Shown in pieces: positions 1 through 5,398 of a stretch of DNA of 6,352 bases. The notes beneath the pieces were generated by a model. It did no database searches and was not told the DNA's origin. It was given only the letters and a program-made list of their open reading frames with translations. The first letter of the stretch is position 1. The number at the start of each line of letters is the position of its first letter. The translations under genes and the position numbers were made by a program. The stretch lies in the NCBI GenBank assembly GCA_041601535.1, contig JBFIHZ010000255.1, forward strand, positions 1 to 6,352. Reading direction: 5' to 3'. The stretch is from JBFIHZ01 sp041601535. Lineage in GTDB: Bacteria > Pseudomonadota > Gammaproteobacteria > Xanthomonadales > SZUA-36.

Positions 1-989
1 GCCCTGGCGGTGGGCGCTACCGCGCCGGCATAACGGTGTGCATCATCCGAAACTGACAGACCCTGCTGATGCCGGGCGGCAATGCCAGCGTATACCGATG
101 CATAACGGAACAATGCGAAACACACCATGAAATCCGCGTGGGGAAAGTTGTCAATCTCCAGGCCCTGACAATACCAGCCCTTCATTTCTTCCGCGGACGG
201 TATGCCGGCGGCCTCAATGTCCCGTCCGGCAAAAGAACCCTGCGGGTTGCCCTGGGGCAGAAAGTACGGCAGAAACATAAAGGCCGCGTCGGAAAACATG
301 TCGCCCAGTGACGACATTTCCCAGTCCAGAATGGCAATCACTCGCGGTTCTGTGGGGTGTATCACCACGTTGCCCAGGCGGATATCGTTATGGATGATGG
401 AACTGCGCTGGGTGGGCGGCAGATGCGCTTGCAGGGTTTCGGCCAGCCAGGCCATGTCAGCATCGCCTTGCGGGCAGTATTGCCCAAACAAACGGGTATG
501 CAGGCTGAGTTGGCGCTGGACAAAGCCTGCGGGCTTGCCAAACTGCTCAAGCCCCACATCCCGGTAGTCCACCGCGTGCAACCGGGCAATGGTTTCGGCA
601 AAACTGTGATACACCTCGCGCCGCTCATCCGGCTGGAATCCGGGCATGGTGCAATCATCAACGATGCGCCCGTCAACAAATTCCATCAGGTAAAACTGCC
701 CGCCGATCGGGCTTTCGTCCGCACAGTAGATATAGGGCTGTGGTGTCGGCACGCCGGTGTTTTGCAAGGCGGTGAGCACCGTGAACTCGCGATGGATATC
801 ATGCGCCCACTTGTCGGCACCTTGTGGCCGCTTGCGCACTATAACGGGGCCGGCCGTGGTATCCACCCGAAAGGTCGGGTTGGACTGCCCGCCTTTGAGT
901 TGCGTGCAGTGCTCAATCCCGGCAAAAGGTGAGCCTGCTTCGCGCAGCCAGGACGAAAGCGCCTTGAGTTGATCAGTGGTGAGGTTCAT
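1..989 (-). CDS. Phosphotransferase family protein (APH / ACAD10-11 N-terminal-like), 3' end outside window
   Basis: The frame is open from ATG at 989 down to position 1, about 329 residues with no stop, so the C-terminus is missing. It reads as a kinase-like phosphotransferase of the aminoglycoside phosphotransferase fold, closest in pattern to the N-terminal domain of ACAD10/ACAD11. Visible motifs are a nucleotide-loop-like LKGGQSNPTF (31-40), VRKRP followed by a HREF helix (51-69), the hinge-like FYLMEFVDGR (about 99-108), the catalytic loop HNDIRLGN (200-207; catalytic Asp202, Asn207) and the metal-binding DWE (222-224). The active-site residues are intact. ACAD10/11-type kinases are linked to phosphorylation of hydroxyacyl-CoA; many bacterial homologues have unknown substrates, so the substrate here is open. 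No signal peptide is visible, suggesting a cytoplasmic enzyme. The start is supported by GGAAAG about 5 bases upstream. It is divergent from the 1446 gene. The family is fairly sure, the substrate is not. Confidence 0.88.
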   Translation of the reverse strand, partial: MNLTTDQLKALSSWLREAGSPFAGIEHCTQLKGGQSNPTFRVDTTAGPVIVRKRPQGADKWAHDIHREFTVLTALQNTGVPTPQPYIYCADESPIGGQFYLMEFVDGRIVDDCTMPGFQPDERREVYHSFAETIARLHAVDYRDVGLEQFGKPAGFVQRQLSLHTRLFGQYCPQGDADMAWLAETLQAHLPPTQRSSIIHNDIRLGNVVIHPTEPRVIAILDWEMSSLGDMFSDAAFMFLPYFLPQGNPQGSFAGRDIEAAGIPSAEEMKGWYCQGLEIDNFPHADFMVCFALFRYASVYAGIAARHQQGLSVSDDAHRYAGAVAPTAR

Positions 990-1149
990 GCAGCTTTCCG
1001 GTGTGAATCTTGCACAGCAGTAATCGCCATACCCTGTGATGTGCCGAACATGCGGGTTGACCGGCGCTACCTTAACCCTTGAGGCGGGTCTGTGCCAAGC
1101 GTCTGAAGCACGGGCCTGGCCTGGCAGTGCGGCAAGCGGTCAGGGCCCC

Positions 1150-1180
1150 ATTATGCTTGGTAATTGACAGAAATTGACAA
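1150..1180 (-). promoter_or_regulatory. Possible promoter of the phosphotransferase gene
   Basis: Reading the minus strand, TTGTCA (1180-1175) is followed after 19 bases by CATAAT (1155-1150), a 5/6 match to a sigma-70 -10 box. The spacer is longer than ideal and the leader would be about 150 bases, so this is tentative. The -35 overlaps one of the AATTGACA repeats, so any regulator bound there could affect both divergent genes. Confidence 0.25.
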
Positions 1181-1203
1181 ATACATGAGAATGACAACGT
1201 TGT
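1162..1203. promoter_or_regulatory. Candidate operator cluster: tandem AATTGACA repeats plus ACAACGTTGT palindrome
   Basis: AATTGACA occurs at 1162-1169 and again at 1172-1179, exactly 10 bases apart (one helical turn). A perfect palindrome ACAACGTTGT lies at 1194-1203 and overlaps the -35 of the candidate plus-strand promoter. TTGACA at 1164-1169 could alternatively act as a -35 itself, with GAGAAT (1187-1192) 17 bases on. The sequences are plain to see; a regulatory role is inferred from their spacing and position. Confidence 0.4.
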
Positions 1204-1228
1204 TAGCGAAACAGATAAACTGAATAAT
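1200..1228 (+). promoter_or_regulatory. Candidate sigma-70 promoter for the 1446 gene
   Basis: TTGTTA (1200-1205) and AATAAT (1223-1228) are separated by exactly 17 bases, matching the consensus at 4/6 and 5/6 positions. Transcription would begin near 1235, giving a leader of about 210 bases. An overlapping alternative is TTGACA (1164-1169) with GAGAAT (1187-1192), also 17 bases apart. Confidence 0.5.
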
Positions 1229-1278
1229 CTGTTTTACGGGCATCTGGGCAGTGAATGTGAGTCATCCGGATGATGTGT

Positions 1279-1296
1279 TTTCCTGGGCTCAGGAAA
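1279..1296 (+). other. Inverted repeat in the predicted 5' leader
   Basis: TTTCCTG (1279-1285) and CAGGAAA (1290-1296) form a perfect 7-bp stem with a 4-base loop. No T-run follows, so it is not an intrinsic terminator. It could be an RNA hairpin in the leader or a DNA operator; the sequence alone does not decide. Confidence 0.4.
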
Positions 1297-1445
1297 GCGC
1301 GCAATAAGGGTTGGCAGCACACCATTACGGGCGTTCACGGCCTGAACTACGGTTAACGTGCTTGCCGGAACTAGTGAGGAAATGTTGCGGGCCTCAGTCA
1401 GATTGTGGCGAAAGGTATCCCAACTCATAATTAAAGGAGAGACCC

Positions 1446-2363
1446 ATGTACTTTAAACGCATGCTGCCCCTGGCTCTTGCGATATTTCTGCTGCCGGCCC
1501 TGGCTATGGCACAGGAAGGAACGCGTCAGACATTCTTCGTTGCCAAATTGGCACTGGATGGCAACCCCAATGAAGTCGAAGTCAACCTGAGCTGTAATAC
1601 CGGTTTGCCGCTGGATCAAAGCAAAGACATTGAACCGGTAAATACCAGCTTTGAAGATTATGTTGAGTTTGTCGTGGTGGATTTTGATTCCGGTGAAATG
1701 AATTGTGACGTCACCGAAACCCCGCGCCCGGATTACGGCACCTTCTACGTGTTTGGCTGGGATAGTGAACTTCCCGACGCGTTGAATGCACCGAGCCTGG
1801 ATGGTCCGGGTATTGATATCAGCGAAGACGGCTGCTTTTTTGAAAGTATTCCGGATGAAGCAGACGAAGACGCCCTGCTGTGGTGCATCGTGGTTAACTA
1901 CCCGCTGCCGGTAACGGTTACCGTCAACAAGGAATGGGTCATCGAGAACTCAGGTGGCGACTCCGTTGACCAGAACTTCGACCTGACCCTGTATTGCGAC
2001 AGCGGCGCGATTATTGATGGCGAAAACTTCTGTGCTGAAGATCCTGTGTTCGATGTGCCTGACCTGGCCGTGCTGTACGCCTGCAAACGGTTCTATGGTA
2101 ATGGTTCAGATTCCTTTGAAGCCGAGGTATTCCCGTCATACCCGTCCACTTCCTGCTGGGTTGAAGAAACGGTTTATGACAGCGCGGTTGAAGTAGACAA
2201 CGGCTGCGAAAGCATTGTGATTTCTGCCGGCAACGGTGCCGAATGCACGGTTACCAATACCGTGTTCTTTGAAGGCATCCCGACGCTGAGCCAGTACGGT
2301 ATGGCAATCCTGGCACTGCTGATGCTGGGCGTTGGCCTGGTGGGCTTCCGCCGGATGGCCTGA
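1446..2363 (+). CDS. Exported cysteine-rich protein with IPTL-CTERM sorting tail (short paralogue)
   Basis: A 305-aa predicted surface protein. Residues 1-22 form a signal peptide (KR near the start, Leu/Ala-rich core, cleavage after AMA, before QE). The mature part has two beta-rich segments: about 29-97, containing VEVNLSCNTGLPLDQSK and CDVTETP, and about 155-272, containing VTVNKEW, LTLYCD, YPSTSCWVEE and CTVTNTVFFEG. These resemble the prealbumin/Cna-B-like domains of surface proteins, though I cannot assign a family. There are ten cysteines (50, 87, 130, 147, 184, 196, 213, 237, 254, 267), suggesting disulfides in the periplasm or outside. The tail is IPTLSQYG (278-285), a hydrophobic stretch, then FRR: the IPTL-CTERM layout, with Tyr for the usual Trp. 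Exosortase H is the expected partner, not present here. The composition is strongly acidic. The start is fixed by AAAGGAGA (1433-1440). The tail is well supported; the function is unknown. Confidence 0.9.
   Translation: MYFKRMLPLALAIFLLPALAMAQEGTRQTFFVAKLALDGNPNEVEVNLSCNTGLPLDQSKDIEPVNTSFEDYVEFVVVDFDSGEMNCDVTETPRPDYGTFYVFGWDSELPDALNAPSLDGPGIDISEDGCFFESIPDEADEDALLWCIVVNYPLPVTVTVNKEWVIENSGGDSVDQNFDLTLYCDSGAIIDGENFCAEDPVFDVPDLAVLYACKRFYGNGSDSFEAEVFPSYPSTSCWVEETVYDSAVEVDNGCESIVISAGNGAECTVTNTVFFEGIPTLSQYGMAILALLMLGVGLVGFRRMA
1530..2360 (+). repeat. Copy 1 of duplicated ten-cysteine module plus IPTL-CTERM tail
   Basis: Residues 29-305 of the 305-aa protein align along their whole length with residues 208-476 of the second IPTL-CTERM protein. 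Shared blocks include LSCNTGLPL-QSK, VTETP, KEW, LTLYCD, YPS-CWV-E-VYD-AVE and NTVFFEGIPTLS-YG. Nucleotide identity is also obvious around the NTVFFEGIPTLS codons. It is a diverged gene duplication, not a recent perfect repeat. Confidence 0.85.
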
Positions 2364-2372
2364 GCGCCAACA

Positions 2373-2395
2373 GCAAGCCGGCAGTAAAGGCTTGC
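2373..2395 (+). other. Inverted repeat upstream of the terminator
   Basis: GCAAGCC (2373-2379) pairs with GGCTTGC (2389-2395) across a 9-base loop, between the stop codon and the main terminator hairpin. No T-run follows it. It may be a 3'-end RNA structure that stabilises or pauses the transcript. Confidence 0.4.
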
Positions 2396-2409
2396 GCTTG
2401 AAGTAAACG

Positions 2410-2443
2410 AAATCCCCGCAGCGTCTGCTGCGGGGATTTTTTT
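2410..2443 (+). terminator. Rho-independent terminator of the 1446 gene
   Basis: A perfect 13-bp stem, AAATCCCCGCAGC (2410-2422) with GCTGCGGGGATTT (2427-2439), encloses a GTCT loop and continues into a run of seven T (2437-2443). The GC-rich core and T-run are a textbook intrinsic terminator, 47 bases after the stop codon. It should separate this gene from qor. Confidence 0.93.
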
Positions 2444-2568
2444 ATGTCCTATTTTCTGCATGCTCAATGGTGTGGCATTCCACTGACAGGGCCCTGGTGC
2501 TAGCAAACCTTGCCGCAAGCCTCAGCCGACTGGAAACCCCCGTACTTCATGACACTCGTCGTCCGGGT

Positions 2569-2583
2569 TTCACAACCTGTGAA
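2569..2583. promoter_or_regulatory. Operator-like palindrome upstream of qor
   Basis: TTCACA-ACC-TGTGAA is a perfect dyad with 6-base arms, 66 bases before the chosen qor start. A possible -10 box, TAGACT (2602-2607), lies just downstream, with no good -35 at the right distance. A weak -35 near a regulator-sized dyad would fit an activator-dependent promoter, but this is inference. Confidence 0.35.
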
Positions 2584-2639
2584 TTCTGTCCGTGGGTTGG
2601 ATAGACTTGGCACAGTCGGATGAATCAGCGGAACACGAT

Positions 2640-2644
2640 AAGGA
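2640..2644 (+). promoter_or_regulatory. Ribosome binding site that sets the qor start
   Basis: AAGGA sits 5 bases before ATG at 2650. The in-frame ATG at 2620 has no comparable site and would add ten residues not found in the E. coli-type Qor N-terminus, so 2650 is preferred. Confidence 0.7.
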
Positions 2645-2649
2645 CAGCA

Positions 2650-3630
2650 ATGAAAACCAGGGCGATACGCATTGACCAATACGGCGAACCGGATGTAATG
2701 CGTCTGGTGGATGTTGAGCTGGCTGAACCCGGTACGGGGGAAGTGCTGCTGCGTCATACCGCCATCGGGCTGAATTTTATTGACGTGTATTACCGCACCG
2801 GGCTGTATCCCGCCAAGCTTCCCACTGGCCTGGGCAGTGAAGCTGCCGGCGTGATCGAAGCCGTGGGCCCCGGCGTCAGCGACCTGCGGCCAGGCATGCG
2901 GGTGGCGTATACCGGGCGCCAGCCGATGGACGCCTATTCGGAACGGCGCTTGATCAGCAGCGACGTGCTGGTGCCATTGCCGGCCGCCATCACAGATGAA
3001 CAGGCGGCCGCGGTGTTGCTGAAAGGGCTGACCGCCTGGTACCTGCTGCGCAAAAGCTACTGCGTGCAGGCCGGCGACCCCATATTGCTGTATGCCGCCG
3101 CCGGCGGTGTGGGTTCACTGGCAAGCCAGTGGGCCAGCCATCTGGGCGCTAGCGTGATTGGCGTAGTGGGCAACCAGGAAAAGGCTGAGCGGGCACGAGC
3201 GCTGGGTTGCAAGCACGTGATCCTGCAGCACAGTGAGGATATTGCTGGCCAGGTACGGGCACTGACCGGCGGGGAGGGTGTGGCCGCCGTGTATGACTCG
3301 GTGGGCCGCGATACCTTTTTCACTTCGCTGGACTGCCTGCGCCCGCACGGCGTGATGGTGAGTTTTGGCAATTCCTCCGGTGCGGTTGAGCCGTTTGCGC
3401 CGGCGGAGCTGGCCAAACGGCACTCGCTGTATGTCACCCGGCCCACCTTGTTTGACTTTGTCAGCACCCGGCAGCGCTTGCTGGCGGCCGCTGACGAACT
3501 GTTTGGCCTGATGCAGGAAGGTGTATTGCAGGCAGACGTCAATCAGCGCTATGCGCTGGCCGATGCGGCCCGCGCGCACCGCGACCTGGAAGGGCGGAAA
3601 ACCACCGGTTCGAGCGTGCTGATTCCCTAG
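2650..3630 (+). CDS. qor: NADPH:quinone oxidoreductase (zeta-crystallin type)
   Basis: A 326-aa cytoplasmic enzyme, matching the usual Qor length of about 327. It belongs to the zinc-independent quinone oxidoreductase branch of the medium-chain dehydrogenase/reductase superfamily, which reduces quinones with NADPH. The N-terminal catalytic (GroES-like) domain spans about 1-120 and includes IGLNFIDVYYRTGLYP (39-54) and LPTGLGSEAAG (57-67). The nucleotide-binding Rossmann domain carries AAAGGVG (149-155). Strong Qor signatures follow: VYDSVGRD (214-221), MVSFGNSSGAV (236-246), YVTRP (261-265) and the C-terminal TGSS-LIP. I see no zinc-ligand cysteine cluster, as expected for this branch. A strong terminator precedes it and the next gene has its own promoter, so it is probably monocistronic. 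I found no clear terminator after it. E. coli Qor is the closest protein I recall, and it matches along the whole length. Confidence 0.95.
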   Translation: MKTRAIRIDQYGEPDVMRLVDVELAEPGTGEVLLRHTAIGLNFIDVYYRTGLYPAKLPTGLGSEAAGVIEAVGPGVSDLRPGMRVAYTGRQPMDAYSERRLISSDVLVPLPAAITDEQAAAVLLKGLTAWYLLRKSYCVQAGDPILLYAAAGGVGSLASQWASHLGASVIGVVGNQEKAERARALGCKHVILQHSEDIAGQVRALTGGEGVAAVYDSVGRDTFFTSLDCLRPHGVMVSFGNSSGAVEPFAPAELAKRHSLYVTRPTLFDFVSTRQRLLAAADELFGLMQEGVLQADVNQRYALADAARAHRDLEGRKTTGSSVLIP

Positions 3631-3650
3631 CGTTACCAATTGTGTCGAGA

Positions 3651-3698
3651 TTTACATGGTTTACATATCTTGACGGTTTATGATGTTCCGAATAGACT
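3651..3698 (+). promoter_or_regulatory. Promoter of the second IPTL-CTERM gene, with a direct repeat just upstream
   Basis: TTGACG (3670-3675) and TAGACT (3693-3698) are separated by exactly 17 bases, matching sigma-70 consensus at 5/6 and 4/6 positions. Transcription should start near 3705, leaving a leader of about 90 bases. Immediately upstream TTTACAT occurs twice (3651-3657 and 3660-3666), 9 bases apart, a possible activator site. Confidence 0.6.
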
Positions 3699-3784
3699 AA
3701 AAGTGAGGCAGTTCAACGGCAGGGTCCCGAAAGTTGCTATCTGCGGCACTACACGGGCGGCCAACACAGTTAAGCGCATCTACC

Positions 3785-3794
3785 AGGAGAGACC
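3785..3794 (+). promoter_or_regulatory. Ribosome binding site that sets the start of the second IPTL-CTERM gene
   Basis: AGGAGAGACC lies just before ATG at 3797, with the AGGAG core about 7 bases away. The same ten bases precede the paralogue start (1435-1444). The ATG at 3797 gives a clean signal peptide; the upstream in-frame ATG at 3734 adds 21 polar residues and is rejected. Confidence 0.8.
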
Positions 3795-3796
3795 AA

Positions 3797-5227
3797 ATGC
3801 GGACCAAGACACTTGTATTGGCCATTACAGCCGCCATGGCGGCAACCAGCCCATTGATGGCACAGGAAAAAACGCCTGAAAATGGCATTATGCCTTCCGG
3901 GCCGTCAACCGATGCGCCTCAGGGCTTGGTTACTCTGGAAGGTCAGTCCTGTGTTGATTCCGGCGGCACCAACTGCCCCGATACGATTGCAGACCTGGGT
4001 TCAGTCAGCTCAACACAGGACATTGGTGAGTGCGGTACGGTTAACAATGTACGGGTAGGTCTGGATATCGCTCATCAGTGGGTGGGAGACCTGGAAATTA
4101 CATTAACGGCACCTGACTCAACCTCTGTAGTGGTGTTTGACCGTCCCGGTGTACCTGACTCCACGTTCGGTTGTGCAGGTGACGACATCCTGGCCATGCT
4201 GGATGACGAAGCTGTCGCTCCAGTGGAAAACGAATGTGCCGGCGCTACACCCACCATCCATGGCACTTTCATTCCCAACAACCCCCTTTCCACTTTTGAT
4301 GGAGTGGCTGCGGATGGTACCTGGACGCTGGATGTGGTCGATATGGCCGGCGGGCAATCTGGCACTTTGAATGACTGGACCCTGGATGTCAGTTGCGGTG
4401 AAGCCGTATCGCGGGCAACGTTTGCCGTCAACAAGGTATTCACCGATGGCAACCCCGGTGATGTGGAAGTCACCTTAAGCTGCAATACCGGTCTGCCGCT
4501 GGAGCAAAGCAAAGTCATTTCCGAGGGCGACGGCGTGAAGTTCGTGGTCACCGACTATGATGACGGCGAGCTGGATTGCGAAGTCACAGAAACCCCGCTG
4601 GCCGGTTATGATGCCGAATACAACAGCAGCGGCGTGATCAGCGATGTGAGCTGTTCCTATGAAGATCTGAATTTCGGTTCTTCGCGGTTCTGCCAGATCA
4701 CCAATTCGCCGGCTCCGGTGGACGTGGTAATCACCAAGGAATGGCTGTTGAACGGCCCGAACGCCGGCGATGTGGACATGGATTACACGCTGACCTTGTA
4801 CTGTGATGCCGAGATCGTGGGCGGCACCAATCTGTTCGAAATCAGTGCGGGTGAATCTGCAGACTTCATCGGCCCCATTGGCTGCGGAGTCGGACCCAAG
4901 GATGCCCCATCCGGTATCGGTCCGATTTTGCTGGCGGACTGGTGCAAAACCATTGACGGCAATGGTGCGGACGTATTCACCGAGCAGGTGATTCCGGAAT
5001 ATCCTTCATCCAATTGCTGGGTGAGCGAAGTTGTCTATGACGACGCGGTGGAGTTTGACACCAGCGACTGTGATGGCCTGCAGGTCAGCGCCGGAGTTGG
5101 CGACAGCTGCACGGTGGTCAATACCGTGTTCTTCGAAGGCATTCCCACCCTCAGCGAGTATGGCCGGATCATGCTGATTCTGCTGACGCTGGGTGTCGGC
5201 TTCGTCGGCCTGCGCCGCTTCGTCTGA
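3797..5227 (+). CDS. Exported P-domain protein with IPTL-CTERM sorting tail (long paralogue)
   Basis: A 476-aa predicted surface protein. Residues 1-22 form a signal peptide ending LMA before QE. Residues about 62-200 match a proprotein-convertase P (Homo B) domain: the VRVGLDIAHQWVGDLEITLTAP block (86-106), FDGVAADGTWTLDVVD (167-182) and GTLNDWTLDVSC (189-200). P-domains normally follow a subtilisin-like protease or occur alone in secreted bacterial proteins; no protease domain is present here. Residues 208-476 repeat the module of the 1446 gene, including ten cysteines at matching places (229, 261, 286, 299, 336, 363, 383, 407, 425, 438). Six further cysteines lie in the N-terminal part. 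The tail is IPTLSEYG (449-456), a hydrophobic segment and LRR, the IPTL-CTERM layout with Tyr for Trp. Export and exosortase processing are predicted; adhesion or matrix binding is a guess. It has its own promoter and terminator. Confidence 0.92.
   Translation: MRTKTLVLAITAAMAATSPLMAQEKTPENGIMPSGPSTDAPQGLVTLEGQSCVDSGGTNCPDTIADLGSVSSTQDIGECGTVNNVRVGLDIAHQWVGDLEITLTAPDSTSVVVFDRPGVPDSTFGCAGDDILAMLDDEAVAPVENECAGATPTIHGTFIPNNPLSTFDGVAADGTWTLDVVDMAGGQSGTLNDWTLDVSCGEAVSRATFAVNKVFTDGNPGDVEVTLSCNTGLPLEQSKVISEGDGVKFVVTDYDDGELDCEVTETPLAGYDAEYNSSGVISDVSCSYEDLNFGSSRFCQITNSPAPVDVVITKEWLLNGPNAGDVDMDYTLTLYCDAEIVGGTNLFEISAGESADFIGPIGCGVGPKDAPSGIGPILLADWCKTIDGNGADVFTEQVIPEYPSSNCWVSEVVYDDAVEFDTSDCDGLQVSAGVGDSCTVVNTVFFEGIPTLSEYGRIMLILLTLGVGFVGLRRFV
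4418..5224 (+). repeat. Copy 2 of duplicated ten-cysteine module plus IPTL-CTERM tail
   Basis: This covers residues 208-476 of the long paralogue, homologous to residues 29-305 of the short one. Copy 1 has a longer loop after CDVTETP (about residues 95-130), while copy 2 has an insertion around 337-380. Cysteine order and count are kept despite these length differences. Confidence 0.85.
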
Positions 5228-5237
5228 TTTAGCCTCC

Positions 5238-5273
5238 AAACCCTGCGATGCCCAGGCATCGCAGGGTTTTTTT
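5238..5273 (+). terminator. Rho-independent terminator of the second IPTL-CTERM gene
   Basis: AAACCCTGCGATGC (5238-5251) pairs perfectly with GCATCGCAGGGTTT (5256-5269) around a 4-base CCAG loop, followed by T to 5273 (seven T in all). It lies 10 bases after the stop codon. On the opposite strand only three T follow the hairpin, so it should work poorly for the converging minus-strand gene, for which I see no other terminator in 5274-5398. Confidence 0.93.
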
Positions 5274-5398
5274 ATGTCTGGGATTTGCTGCCGTAACCAC
5301 GTACTGTAAAGAGTTCGATGTCTGTAGTGGACCTCGGTGCGTTGCTGCTGCTGAATTGTTGATCTGAGCCGGGGCCGGCGCCAGGTTCTGCGGATTCT

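Larger units (their letters stand above)
990..1445. other. Divergent intergenic region, no convincing gene
   Basis: This stretch separates the minus-strand phosphotransferase from the plus-strand IPTL-CTERM gene. No frame gives a recognisable protein. It contains tandem AATTGACA repeats (1162-1179), a 10-base palindrome ACAACGTTGT (1194-1203), a candidate promoter for the plus strand (1200-1228), a perfect 12-base palindrome TCATCCGGATGA (1262-1273) and an inverted repeat TTTCCTG-N4-CAGGAAA (1279-1296). The last two fall in the predicted 5' leader of the plus-strand gene. From 990 to about 1140 I see nothing specific beyond the phosphotransferase leader. Confidence 0.7.

Noticed and set aside
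362..679. Minus-strand 105-codon ORF
   Set aside because: It is in a different frame from the phosphotransferase (start 989) and has no family features.
69..972. Plus-strand ORFs of 80, 121, 191 and 71 codons
   Set aside because: They lie opposite the continuous minus-strand phosphotransferase frame, which has intact kinase motifs; the plus-strand products show no recognisable domain.
1251..1307. GTG-initiated 18-codon ORF in the leader of the 1446 gene
   Set aside because: No ribosome binding site and no leader-peptide features such as codon runs.
2487..2496. Palindrome CAGGGCCCTG
   Set aside because: Short GC-rich palindromes are frequent by chance here, and it is not placed next to a promoter box.
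2620..2649. Upstream in-frame ATG for qor
   Set aside because: No ribosome binding site, and the added ten residues are not part of the Qor family N-terminus; ATG 2650 has AAGGA at proper spacing.
3057..3639. Minus-strand ORFs of 161 and 174 codons inside qor
   Set aside because: Overlapping antisense frames in GC-rich coding DNA; the qor frame is unambiguous.
3640..3888. Plus-strand 79-codon and minus-strand 63-codon ORFs before and over the second IPTL-CTERM start
   Set aside because: No domain features; the region holds the promoter, the ribosome binding site and the signal peptide codons of the real gene.
4075..5259. Antisense ORFs of 74-158 codons under the long paralogue
   Set aside because: Shadows of a gene with clear domain content; some also run through the terminator hairpin.
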